Shown piece after piece: positions 49,413-62,721 of a stretch of 64,000 nt of DNA (its first letter is position 1; every line of letters starts with the position of its first letter). Where the stretch lies: assembly GCF_036588685.1 (NCBI RefSeq), contig NC_086379.1, positions 74,369,727 to 74,433,726 of the forward strand. Reading direction: 5' to 3'. Both the position numbers and the translations under genes were made by a program. This stretch comes from Mytilus trossulus. Taxonomy: Eukaryota; Mollusca; Bivalvia; Mytilida; Mytilidae. The notes under the pieces were generated by a model, which was not told where the DNA came from, did no database searches, and saw only the letters and a list, made by a program, of their open reading frames with translations.

Positions 49413-52400
49413 GCCAGCCAAGACAATATTGCACTCTAAATATGCCAAGGCAATAATGCACTCTTATATGCCAAGACAATATTGCATTCTAAATATGCCA
49501 AGACAATATTGCACTCTAAATATGCTCAGATAATATTGCGTTCTAAATATGCCAAGACAATATTGCATCCTAAATATGCCAAGACAATATTGCACTCTAA
49601 AAGTGCTACGACAATTTTGCACTCTGAATGTGCCAAGACAATATTGCACTCTGAATATGCCAAGACCATATTGCATTCTAAATATGCGAAGACAATATTG
49701 CATTCTTAATATGCCAAGACAATATTGCACTCTTAATATGTCAATACAATATTGCACTCTAAATGTGCCAATACAATATCGCACTGTAAATATGCCAAGA
49801 CAATATTTCACTCTAAATATACCAAGACAATATTGCAGCGTTAATATGACAAGACAATATTGCATCCTAAAACATGCCAAGACAATATTGCACTCTAAAT
49901 GTGCTACGACAATTTTGCACTCTGAATGTACCAAGTCAATAATGCTCTCTGAATATGCCAAGACAATATTGTACTCGGAATATACCAAGACAATATTGCA
50001 CTGTAAATATGCCAAGACAATAAAGCATTCTTATATGCCAAGACAATATTGCATCCTTAATATGCCACGACAATAATGCATTCTAAATATTCCAAGACAA
50101 TATTGCACTCTAAATATGCCAACACAATAAAGCATTCTTATATGCCAAGACAATATTGCATCCTTAATATGCCACGACAATAATGCATTCTAAATATTCC
50201 AAGACAATATTGCACTCTAAATATGCCAACACAATATTGCATTCTTAATATGCCAAGACAATATTGCACTCTAAATGTGCTACGACAATATTGCAGCCTT
50301 AATATGCCAAGACAATATTGCACTCTTTGTGCAAAGACAATTTTGCATTCTGAATGTGCCAAGACAATAATGCTCTCTGAAAATGCCAAGACAATATTGC
50401 ACTCGGAATATACCTAGACAATATTGCACTGTAAATAAACCAAGAAAAAATTGCACTCTAAATATGCCAACACAATATTGCATTCTAAATATGCCAAGAC
50501 AATATTGCACTCTAAATGTGCTACGACAATATTGCAGCCTTAATATGCCAAAACAATATTGCACTCTTTGTGCAAAGACAATTTTGCATTCTGAATGTGC
50601 CAAGACAATAATGCTCTCTGAAAATGCCAAGACAATATTGCACTCGGAATATACCAAGACAATATTGCACTGTAATTAAACCAAGAAAAAATTGCACTCT
50701 TAATATGCCAAGACAATATTGCACTCTAAATATGCCAAGACAATATTGCATCCTAAATATGCCAAGACAATATTGCACTCTAAAAGTGCTACGACAATTT
50801 TGCACTCTGAATGTGCCAAGACAATATTGCACTCTGAATATGCCAAGACCATATTGCATTCTAAATATGCGAAGACAATATTGCATTCTTAATATGCCAA
50901 GACAATATTGCACTCTTAATATGTCAATACAATATTGCACTCTAAATGTGCCAATACAATATCGCACTGTAAATATGCCAAGACAATATTTCACTCTAAA
51001 TATACCAAGACAATATTGCAGCGTTAATATGACAAGACAATATTGCATCCTAAAACATGCCAAGACAATATTGCACTCTAAATGTGCTACGACAATTTTA
51101 CACTCTGAATGTGCCAAGTCAATAATGCTCTCTGAATATGCCAAGACAATATTGTACTCGGAATATACCAAGACAATATTGCACTGTAAATATGCCAAGA
51201 CAATATTTCACTCTAAATATGCCAAGACAATAAAGCATTCTTATATGCCAAGACATTATTGCAGCCTTAATATGCCACGACAATAATGCATTCTAAATAT
51301 TCCAGGACAAAATTGCACTCTAAATATGCCAACAAAATATTGCATTCTTAATATGCCAAGACAATATTGCACTCTAAATGTGCTACGACAATATTGCAGC
51401 CTTAATATGCCAAGACAATATTGCACTCTTTGTGCAAAGACAATTTTGCATTCTGAATGTGCCAAGACAATAATGCTCTCTGAAAATGCCAAGACAATAT
51501 TGCACTCGGAATATACCTAGACAATATTGCACTGTTAATAAACCAAGAAAAAATTGCACTCTAAATATGCCAACACAATATTGCATTCTAAATATGCCAA
51601 GACAATATTGCACTCTAAATGTGCTACGACAATATTGCAGCCTTAATATGCCAAGACAATATTGCACTCTTTGTGCAAAGACAATTTTGCATTCTGAATG
51701 TGCCAAGACAATAATGCTCTCTGAAAATGCCAAGACAATATTGCACTCGGAATATACCAAGACAATATTGCACTGTAAATAAACCAAGAAAAAATTGAAC
51801 TCTTAATATGCCAAGACAATATTGCACTCTAAATATGCCAAGACAATATTGCATCCTTAATATGCCAAGACAATATTGCACTCTAAAAGTGCTACGACAA
51901 TTTTGCACTCTGAATGTGCCAAGACAATATTGCACTCTGAATATGCCAAGACCATATTGCATTCTAAATATGCGAAGACAATATTGCATTCCTAATATGC
52001 CAAGACAATATTGCACTCTTAATATGTCAATACAATATTGCACTCTAAATGTGCCAATACAATATCGCACTGTTAATATGCCAAGACAATATTGCACTCT
52101 AAATATACCAAGACAATATTGCAGCGTTAATATGACAAGACAATATTGCATCCTAAAACATGTCAAGACAATATTGCACTCTAAATGTGCTACGACAATT
52201 TTGCACTCTGAATGTGCCAAGTCAATAATGCTCTCTGAATATGCCACGACAATATTGTACTCGGAATATACCAAGACAATATTGCACTGTAAATATGCCA
52301 AGACAATATTGCACTCTAAATATGCCAAGACAATAAAGCATTCTTATATGCCAAGACAATATTGCAGCCTTAATATGCCACGACAATAATGCATTCTAAA

Positions 52401-55090
52401 TATTCCAAGATAATATTGTACTCTAAATATGCCAACACATTATTGCATTCTTAATATGCCAAGACAATATTGCATTCTAAATATGCCAAGACAATATTGC
52501 ATTCTGAATAAACAGACAATATTGCACTTTAAATATGCCAAGACAATATTGCACTCTAAATATGCCAAGACAATAAAGCACTCTTATATGCCAAGACAAT
52601 ATTGCAGCCTAAGTATGCCACGAAAATAATGCATTCTAAATATGCCAAGACAATATTGCACTCTAAATATGCCGAGACAATATTGCATTCTAAATATGCC
52701 AAGACAATATTGCACTCTAAATGTGCTACGACAATATTGCAGCCTTAATATGCCAAGACAATATTGCACTCTTTGTGCAAAGACAATTTTGCATTCTGAA
52801 TGTGCCAAGACAATAATGCTCTCTGAAAATGCCAAGACAATATTACACTCGGAATATACCAAGACAATATTGCACTGTAAATAAACCAAGAAAAAATTGC
52901 ACTCTTAATATGCCAAGACAATATTGCACTCTAAATATGCCAAGACAATATTGCAGCCTTATTATGACAATTCAATATTGCATTCTAAATATGCCAAGAC
53001 AATATTTCACTCAAAATATGCCAAGACAATATTGCACTCTTATATCCAAGACAATATTGCATTCTAAATATGCCAGCCAAGACAATATTGCACTCTAAAT
53101 ATGCCAAGGCAATAATGCACTCTTATATGCCAAGACAATATTGCATTCTAAATATGCCAAGACAATATTGCACTCTAAATATGCTCAGACAATATTGCGT
53201 TCTAAATATGCCAAGACAATATTGCATCCAAAAATATGCCAAGACAATATTGCACTCTAAAAGTGCTACGACAATTTTGCACTCTGAATGTGCCAAGACA
53301 ATATTGCACTCTGAATATGCCAAGACCATATTGCATTCTAAATATGCGAAGACAATATTGCATTCTTAATATGCCAAGACAATATTGCACTATTAATATG
53401 TCAATACAATATTGCACTCTAAATGTGCCAATACAATATCGCACTGTAAATATGCCAAGACAATATTGCACTCTAAATATACCAAGACAATATTGCAGCG
53501 TTAATATGACAAGACAATATTGCATCCTAAAACATGCCAAGACAATATTGCACTCTAAATGTGCTACGACAATTTTGCACTCTGAATGTGCCAAGTCAAT
53601 AATGCTCTCTGAATATGCCAAGACAATATTGTACTCGGAATATACCAAGACAATATTGCACTGTAAATATGTCAATACAATATTGCACTCTAAATGTGCC
53701 AATACAATATCGCACTGTAAATATGCCAAGACAATAATGCACTTTAATTATACCAAGACAATATTGCAGCGTTAATATGACAAGACAATATTGCATCCTA
53801 AGAAATGACAAGACAATATTGCACTCTAAATGTGCTACGACAATTTTGCACTCTGAATGTGCCAAGTTAATAATGCTCTCTGAAAATGCCAAGACAATAT
53901 TGTACTCGGAAAATACCAAGACAATATTGCACTGTAAATATGCCAAGACAATATTGCATTCTATATACACCAATACAATATTGCACTCTAAATATGCCAA
54001 GACAATATTACATTCTAAATATGCAAAGACAATATTGCATTCTAAATATTCAAAGACAATATTGCACTCTTATATGCCAAGACAATATTGCATTCTAAAT
54101 ATGCAAAGACAATATTGAACGCTAAATATGCCAAGACAATATTGCACTCTTATATGCCAAGACAATATTGTATTCTAAATATGCAAAAACAATATTAAAC
54201 GCTAAATATGCCAAGACAATATTGCATTCTCAATATGCGAAGACAATATTGCATTCTTAATATGCCAAGACAATATTGAACTCTTAATATGTCAATACAA
54301 TACTGCACTCTAGATGTGTCAATACAATATTGCACTCTCAATATGCCAAGACAATATTGCATTCCTAATATGCCAAGACAATATTGCAGCCTTAATATGC
54401 CAAGATGATATTGCACTCTAGATATGCGAAGACAATATTGCAGCCTTAATATGCCAAGACAATATTGCATTCTAAATATGCCAAGACAATAATGCACTCT
54501 CATATGCCAAGACAATATTGAGCTCTCAATATGCCAAGACAATATTGCATTCCTAATATGCCAAGACAATATTTCAGCCTTAATATGCCAAGATAATATT
54601 GTACTCTAAGTATGCCAAGACAATATTGCAGCCTTAATATGCCAAGACACTATTGCATTCTTAATATGCCAAGACAATAATGCCCCTCATATGCCAAGAC
54701 AATATTGCAGCCTTAATATGCCAAGACAATATTGCATCCTAAATATGCCAAGACAATATTGCACTCTAAAAGTGCTACGACAATTTTGCACTCTGAATGT
54801 GCCAAGACAATATATCAATATACTTTTGATACGTCACGACAATATGACATTCTTAAAATGACATGACAATTCCACTCTATAAATATGCCAAGACAATAAG
54901 GCACTATGAATATGCCACTCTTAATTGATATGCCACGACGAATTTAGACCCTTCATATGCCACGACAATGGTGTACTCTTTATATTTCATGAATAATGTC
55001 TCACTCTTAGTATGTTACGAAAATATCGAACCCAATATGCCACGACAATATTGCACTCTAAATATTCTACGACAATATCGCACTCTTTCC
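49413..55090. repeat. 27-bp minisatellite, right part
   Basis: About 200 units in the same orientation as 14521-18666. Higher-order blocks recur with a spacing of about 1103 bp (for example 50383 onward and 51486 onward). The irregular unit 'aaatatgccagccaagac' occurs again near 53069. Units are regular to about 54830 and decay to 55090 (gacatgacaattcc, ccacgacaatggtg). Open frames of up to 234 codons on both strands are artefacts of the 9-codon period. Confidence 0.95.
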
Positions 55091-56648
55091 AGAATAGATA
55101 ATGGGGTCATCTAAATAGCTAAATGGTGAAAAGGAATAAAGTACACAGCATTTAAAAATGTAAAAAGATGATTTTTACACAGGTTATTTGTTTAGCGTCC
55201 CGTGACAAATATTTCATGCATATTCATGAAGAAAACAAATTTGAAAATATCAAAAAATTTACTTTAACGTATTCGGGTATGTGTGTAACAAACATCCCAT
55301 AATTAAACACCCGAGACACGCCGAAAGCACGGATTATCGTCCCAGATACGACCGGGACGCGTCTCAAATACTTTCAAGAGACTTATTTTTCCTTCGTAGC
55401 GTGCATTCCGTATACGTTAGACAAGCGCCCACATACGTTACCTGAACGCCCAATAAACGCTTAAGATTGACAGGCAGAATGCACCCAAAACTACTAGCGT
55501 ATTGGCAGCGTACATGATTTTTTACAACGCCCGGCGTACGTCGGAGCTACTACGCTAATGTGTGACGCCGGTATAACACAGGACGTGTTGCAGACGATTG
55601 CATTTTATACAGAAAAAATTGTCAAGGTGTCTTTGAGACGTGTCTTTAACGGCGTCTACAAGACGCGTCTTGGAAATTTGCCTCGAGACATCTCAAGAGT
55701 CTCAAGACAAGGAGGTCCATTTGCTATGCACCACTTACTTTTACAAGTGCAGCATAGGAGAAAACTTGGGGCATGGACTTCCACACGATAACACAATCAT
55801 ATACGCTTAAGGGATAAGTCATGAAAAAATCTAGAAGTACCAAATACCTTAACTAAGCTTCCTCCCCGGTTTGTTGAATTCAAGAGGCAGCTTTCAACTC
55901 TCTCTTTTTCAGTTACTGAATTCGGTCCCCCATTTTTAGTGCAAAGTAAGTACAATTATGAACTTGAGCTAACAGGAGGTGGGAATTTGCAAGGAAGTAA
56001 GATTTGTTAAGGCCAGTTTAACGCGGGGGGGGGGGGGGCGGGAATGGACGACTCCTTTTTCGTAATTATATCCTAATAGCATACTTATAACTTGACCTGC
56101 TTTGATTTATTTTGTCTTATGAAATATATTTCGATCTTAAGTTTTCTTGTGTCCGCCTAAGGTATTGCTTATTGGTCATGATTGGCATTTAAAAGTAAGA
56201 TGTACATGTAGATGAAATATTTAGCAGCACTTGCTGTGAATTGGAAGATCTTAAAATTACACTAAAAGAATAGCAGGAATTACCCCAAAAAATAGTTTAT
56301 GATCTATTATATCAGAGAAAAAAACATTAAAATATATATCAATTGAAAAATTTATTATGATTTTAATTTTTATGCTAATAATGTCAACGAATATTTACAG
56401 ATAATGTATTTTACATGTGACTCTTTCTTTTAAAGGACAAATGTTTAAAAAAAAAAATGATTTACATTCCATGGCCGATAAAATTTGATATATTACCAAT
56501 TCATGAGTATGCTGTTCTAAAAAGTTTCTTATACTATGTTCCTAATTTTGTCATTTTTTAGACCGATTTATATAAGTTTTTCTTGTTTCCAAATCCCTGT
56601 ATTTATATTGTATATTTTATTTCGTGCACTTTTTGAAAATAAAATATT
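55091..56648. other. Intergenic region upstream of WAPL
   Basis: No gene supported. 55290-55790 is richer in CpG (acgcg, cgtacg) than its surroundings and carries a 77-codon open frame without motifs. A G-run of about 12 lies at 56027-56038. An AATAAAATA near 56639 could be a poly(A) signal of an unseen transcript. Confidence 0.4.
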
Positions 56649-56699
56649 GTTTAAACCAAGGATTTGTATAGTCTAACTATACGAATCCTTGTTTAAACT
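56649..56699. repeat. Near-perfect hairpin
   Basis: 'gtttaaaccaaggatttgta' is mirrored by 'tacgaatccttgtttaaac' around a short centre (tagtctaacta). One mismatch and one unpaired base are seen. A second inverted pair, 'caaagggaaataac' with 'gttatttcccctttg', lies just downstream (56777-56837). Confidence 0.75.
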
Positions 56700-56879
56700 A
56701 AATGTTGCTTTAATAATTAATTTACAATTGTGCTTTTAATCATTATTAAACAATGTGCAGGCGATTGGAAAAAATGGGTCAAAGGGAAATAACACTTACA
56801 GATTAGTTGAACTATTTTTAAAGTTATTTCCCCTTTGATTTACGAAACAATGCCTGTAAAATCTGTCCCGAAAGACAAG

Positions 56880-56992
56880 TGCGATGAGAGTGCGCCTGCG
56901 TACAACTGTTATTGTTAGAATTTTCAAAATGGCGCTGTACAGGCGATAGCTGCCGATTGTGTTTGTATATCATGCAGATTTGTTTTTAACAG
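56880..56992 (+). promoter_or_regulatory. WAPL: Probable WAPL promoter and noncoding first exon
   Basis: A GC-richer patch contains 'tgcgcctgcg' and 'aaaatggcgctg' (56927-56938). The latter fits the YY1-type AAnATGGCG element that often sits just downstream of animal transcription starts. A donor follows at 56993 (aacag/gtgaat). The next acceptor that fits is at 59721, 7 bp before the WAPL ATG. Position of the start site and the link to WAPL are inferred. Confidence 0.5.
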
Positions 56993-59721
56993 GTGAATTG
57001 AAAATTGGAGTTTTTCATCACAATATTATGCATTCACGTAACATTTTACACAAAGAATTTGGCGCGACACGTTCTTAGATGGACGAATTAACGCAATCTT
57101 TCTCTTGTACGAGTTATCTTACCTCCTCAAAATGATCAATCTTTTTTTCGCCTTTTCTGAGAGAGATGCCCTTTGATTTATGTCTATGTTAGAGTTGTTT
57201 TTGGTGATATTAAACTGCTTTCTGTGAAAAACAAAGAATTTACGATTATATCGTTCCTCACACGCTACACCAGGATCAACCAAGATCATTCTGTATTGCG
57301 TATAAATTATGATTAATACTTTTCAAATCCAGATGACCTGACATGTTGTTTGTGCATACTTCATACATTAAAAAATCTTTGCTTTTACATTTACTTCAAC
57401 TTCTATTTAGGTATTATGTCAAGATAAATGTGGACTAGTCTACAGCTGTTCATATTCAAGTTGGATATTACATAAACATGTAATGTTTATGTATAGTGTA
57501 TTAGGAAACATCTTATATACTGCATATGTCTATTTGTTTGGTATTACTGACACTACATCTCAAAGGTTCACTTAAATTTTTGATGTCATAATACAAATTT
57601 CTGCAGCCGCAATGGAAAAGTATTTGTTGTATGGCGTCATTACACCTTATCGCTATTTGTCCGCCATTACTGGATATCACCCAGGTTCCTGTAAAAGTTT
57701 GACATCATAAAATAAAATATCTGCCCCCACAATTGAAAAGTGATTGTTGTATGCATCAGAAGTTCAATCTGCCAGGTCAGCCGGGATTAGGGATAGGGTG
57801 TACAGTTTAGTCGGGTCTGATTCTCTGGCCAAGAAGAACCGATTTCTAAATAATGATAAGGTGTATTGGTACATGTATTTATTCCCAAAACATATTAATT
57901 TTTGGTGATGTAACTAAACTTTCGATTTCAAGATATTTTTGCTGTTTACTTTTTGTTTAATTGTTAAATGATACTCTATTTTCAATTATTGGGTGTAATT
58001 TAAGATGATGACCCATAGAAAAGGTGAATATCTAAAGATGCCAACAAGAAAAGTTTATTTCACTAAGGGCTCAGCTCGAAGTATAATAATTTTGAAGTTT
58101 GACAATTTTGGACATTCATTGCTTCTAAGGGGCCACAATTGTCTTATTATACGGAACTAACAGTGGAAGGGCATTTTTAATCATTGTAAGCAGGGTTTCA
58201 GCTAGGATTTTGAGGGCTTTAGTCACTTGCGTGATAAAAATCAGCCTTAGTTTTTATGATAGCAAGGGGTCTATAATGTTTATCAAACTAGCTATACATA
58301 TATGTCCAAGTCCTTCAAGGACTAGTTTAGGATCTTTGAAGACTTTAGGATTGCTAATGTAGGCAGATATTGGCAATATTAAATGAATTGACTAATGTGA
58401 TGCTAAGATATGAAGATACGAACAGGGATCTGGTAATATGGTTCACAACTTCACTTCAGTTATTTTCAGGGCACACCCCTGATCAACAAAAGTTGGGTGC
58501 CTCTATATTTTAAACCACTGCACAAATGAACTTGTAACGACTTTTTCACTTCACAATCATTTATATCCTTGAACATACGTTTAAATATCTATTTGGAATC
58601 AATTTCTTTAATATTGGATAGAAGGATCTGCATCTATACTTAATGTGACGATTCTAATGACTGTAGACTGTAGATCACGTTTACTTTGTTTTTTAAACGA
58701 AATGAAATGAAAACAAGAAGTGACAATTGAATAATAATTTCAGAATAAAACCGGATTCATCTACGAACTTTTACGCATGCGCAATGCATAGAACAGGAAG
58801 CACCTGTTTGCAAGTGAAAATATTTACGTTTTGAATAAAGTTCATTCTTTTTAATCGAAGCTGTCGAAAGTTTTTGATGAATATTTATATAAAGTATGAC
58901 GAAAATACGATAAAATGACGAAACTACGACAAGCAAACTGCAAATTATGATCGTAAGGGAAATATTGAAATTAAAATAAATTTGAAATGTTCGGGAAGAT
59001 TATCAATTTTGTTTAAATAAATTACGGAATTGTGAGAAATGATTAAAATGAAATGCTGACTGACTGATTTAACTTAAATAGATTATTATGATGGTCATTT
59101 ATGAGGTTTTATAATAATAATTAAGGGATTAGTGACCCATCTGATTGGCGATAGGCGGATTACTTGTCATCACAACTTTTAACACCTTTGGTAAAAGTTT
59201 TAAAATTACCTGAGGGTTATAAACTTGTCAGAAACATAAAGACAGGTAGAATTCAAGTAATTTTATGTGTAAATATTTTTACACTTTCCAAATTTAAGTG
59301 ACGAAATTGATATGAAATATTTTCGTCATTTCGAAAACCTTTTCGTGAAATACGAAAGTGGCGAGCGCTAGCAAAATCACTGTTGTAAGAGCACTCACCT
59401 CACTTTAGCAGAAAAAAATAATTTGCCCAGCTCTAAAAAATTGAGCTTTCATGTTTGGGAGAACAAACAATGATTTCCATGGCCTTATTACAAACATACA
59501 CTAATTTAATTTTATACATACTTGGTCTTAAGGTTTACAGTGAATATTAAAGAACTGAATCTGTTATGCAAAAAAGTAAACTTCTGAGTGAATATTACTG
59601 AAAAAACTTTTAAAAAAACAATGATTAGTTTCATGTTGAATTTGATTTTTAATGATACATTTTTCAGGCTTGAATGAACTTTGAAATTCAATATTCATGC
59701 TTTTATATACTTATATTTTAG
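56993..59721 (+). other. Putative first intron of WAPL
   Basis: No coding sequence recognised. 57575-57760 is a diverged tandem pair, each containing 'gatgtcataat/gacatcataaa', 'tctgc', 'caatggaaaag/caattgaaaag' and 'ttgttgtatg'. 58080-58530 looks like degraded dispersed repeat ('ggctcagctcgaa', 'gcagggtttcagctagg'). Confidence 0.45.
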
Positions 59722-59728
59722 ATACAAC

Positions 59729-61845
59729 ATGGCTACCAAATCTGCTGTTAAAACATATGGGAAGGCCAACAGAGAAGCTGCTCAGAGTAAAGCATTTGAT
59801 GATGCTCTTAAACCAAATTCAGCAGCGAACAGGTCAACATCACAGACAAAGTGGGGCAAGACTTCATTCAGTCGTTTAAGAGAAGATGATCCATTTGAAG
59901 TCACATGTAAAAAAGTCAAAATAGAGACAGAATCTGCAGATCCTTTCTCTTTTGATTTTGAAGATGGTGAGACAGTGAAAAAAGAAGTTGTTCAGGCCCC
60001 TGTTTTACCACCCCCTCCAACTTCAAACTCAGGGAGTGGATTAGGACGTCCTGCTATCCCTAATCTAAAGGTATCACATAAAGGACAAGAACATATTGTA
60101 GATAATTCTGAGAATGTAGAGGAAAGAACAGAGGAAGAGGAAGATGAAATTCCTTTGTCTAACTTTTCTAGACGACCTGTACGTACATATTCACGTAGGA
60201 AAAAAGGGGGCGATGATGACCAAGAATCAGGTGATCAGTCTGTGGCAGTTACCAAAAAAGAAAATACAGTTCAAGGAAGGCCACAGAGAAGAGATGTGTT
60301 TTCTGATTCTCCAGAAAGAGAAATAGAGGACCCATTTGCAGACCAAAATAGTAAAAAGAAAACTACAGGAACATACACAAGGCGTAAAGAAGGTAATGTT
60401 CCCAGAATGATCACTAGTAAAACTCATGTTTTACATTCGGAAGAAGACAGTGAAGAAGGGTTAACTGTCCTTAACTTCAGAAGTCATTACATGGATCCTG
60501 CTGTTTATAGTCAGTTCAAGTACACCCCACATAATGATGACCCAGTAGGAAGACTCAATAACAGTAAAGTTCTACAAAAATCAGAAATCAAACATGGCAA
60601 GGGTTCCACAGTCATTGTGGTTTGTTCCCCAAAGGTTCCGCCTGTTCCAGGACTGAAAAGTTATCTGAAAGAAAAGCCTAGAGGCCCAAAAGCCAGTCAG
60701 GAAGATCCTCAGTCCAGCTTCAATCAGGTATCAAACTTGGCTGAGGCAGCAATTTTGGCAAAACAAGAGATACAGACCCTGAATAAAAATACTAACTCAG
60801 CGTTTGACTTGACAGAAGAAAATTCTGATAACTTTACTTCAGCCGCCCCTGTTCCTCCTAGGTCCTTCAGCAGGAAGACAAAATCATCTTCAGGTTCAGG
60901 GGGTTCAGCTGTAAGAGTCAATAGAATATTTAAAAGTAAAAATAGAAACCTTCCTGAAGAAGAAATCAAGCGGGAAGATTCACCAGTTAAGGAAGAGACA
61001 CCACCCCCACCATTACAGAACGAAGTTATAGCAGAAATTGAAAACAAAGTTATAGCAGAAATTGAAAACATTCAGCAAAATCCTGCTGAGAATTCATTTG
61101 GTTTTGATGATGGTGAAGAGTCTGAAATGCCTGATATTGTAGGCCAACAAGCTGAAAGTATGGAAACCTCACAGGAACCTATCCCAATACAGAGTTCTCA
61201 GGAGTCTCAAGAAACTTGTGACAGTCCAATGGAAGATCTGAGTAGTTCACAAGATATCATGTCCAGTAGTCAGGGATCTTTAGATAGTTCACAAGACTCA
61301 GCTAAATCCAAGGAACCAGTCAAGGTGAAGAAAATATTCCGATCCAAGAATGCAAGAGTGGCAGAACTTCAGAAAAAGCCAACACTTCAAAAGGTAATAC
61401 TGACAAGATTTTAATCACTGTAAATGTATAAATAAATATAACAAATATTGGTCTCTAAAGCAAGGTATATAGGGATAGGGAAATTTAAAACCAATTTTGT
61501 TAGATGACAAAATACTATTCATAAATATATTACAATGTTTCGTTGCATCAACCTTTGATGATCTTTTATATTACTGTTCATAATTCTATCTAAAAGTTAC
61601 AATAAGATGGCATTTTAAATGTTCTAGTCAGTAGTGTTGAGGCATAAAATGAAATACATACATGAAATTTTACTCTTCCATCAGTCCATGTTGAATACTG
61701 TCTATAGCATGAGATCTTTCTCTATATTTCAGTCCTATAGAAGCCTGTGTATAACATGATATTTTATTGTATATTTCAGTCTCCATCAAAGGCTGTGTAT
61801 AATGTGAGGTCCACATGGCAGGCAGACATAGATGAAGAGGAGCGG
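59729..61845 (+). CDS. WAPL: Wings apart-like (WAPL) cohesin release factor, N-terminal exons, 3' end outside window
   Basis: A large exon (59722-61393, ATG 59729 in acaacATGG) and a 66-bp exon (61780-61845, reading SPSKAVYNVR) give 577 residues. The second exon matches the conserved SPTKAVYNAR segment just before the WAPL HEAT-repeat domain. The first begins MATKSAVKTYGK and has KWGKTSF, like the start of vertebrate WAPL (KTYSRK, TKWGETTF). Next come DPFSFDFED (about residues 71-79), where vertebrates have the PDS5-binding FGF motif, TYSRRKK (about 152), TYTRRKE, and NSFGFDDGEE (about 456), an intact FGF motif. The C-terminal helical domain lies beyond the window. Known role: with PDS5, WAPL opens the SMC3-kleisin gate and removes cohesin from chromatin. 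The visible part is acidic, Ser/Pro/Lys-rich and probably disordered. It includes a tandem KVIAEIEN pair and an SQ cluster. Introns beyond 61845 are repeat-filled. Confidence 0.9.
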
Positions 61846-62721
61846 GTAACAACACAAAAAAATGTGCATATTGCTTTGCTTGGCTTTTTAGTGTTATCAG
61901 TGGTGTTCAGAATAGAAAAAATAAAATATTATGGAAATTATAAGGGGGCGAGGGGAGATAAATTTGATTTTTTTTTATCATGTTGTTTACTTAAACAAAT
62001 GGTTATCCTCACAACCACATCTTGTTCAGTGCATGAAATTACATGTACATAAGTTAAATGAAATTTGTCTTTCTGAAAAAGGTTATTCTGGACACCATTG
62101 TATAATTGTTTTAATACAAACATATAATGAAAAATAGTTTTATAACATAGATTTAACTAAAGATTATTTTTTTTTAAGGTGATCAATATAAGAAAAAAGT
62201 GATTTATTGTATTTTGAAATACATGTATTTTAATAGCAAGGGCTTTTCTTAAGATTTGATACTTACCCTTTTTCCATCAAGATTTACTTGATTTTCTTCC
62301 CCTTAACTCAATATTTTAGTTAAAATGAAGTATGTAAACACCAAATTACATAGTATATATGTAGTTTTAGAAGATCATAGTTTGAACTTGATTGCTTCTA
62401 GATTTACTTTTTATGAACCAACAAATAAGAGTTTTTTGTAAAGCTGCATGATTTAAATGTTTATATCATGCATGGATGTAATTTATTACAATTTAAATAT
62501 CTTCTTTTATTTGTTTTAATATGTATTTTCATTTAGAAAAAGCATTAAGAAAATTTAATGTTGTGGCCTTATTTCTCTGCTAACACAAGAACATTAATTT
62601 TTGCATCAGCTTTGATTCTTTATTTCTTGAAATTAGTAGACATTTGTGATTGCCTTGCTCTCTGAGATTAGTATTAAGCTGCATTGTTTGAACTTTTTCT
62701 GTGCATTTTAGACTTACATTT
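61846..62721 (+). other. WAPL: WAPL intron, no feature
   Basis: AT-rich, beginning with donor gtaac. No exon with WAPL similarity was found from here to the window end, so the next exon is at least 2.1 kb away. Confidence 0.5.

Noticed and set aside
55558..55791. 77-codon open frame in a CpG-richer patch
   Set aside because: No recognisable domain, no splice or Kozak support, and the composition (many cgt/gac words) suggests a repeat.
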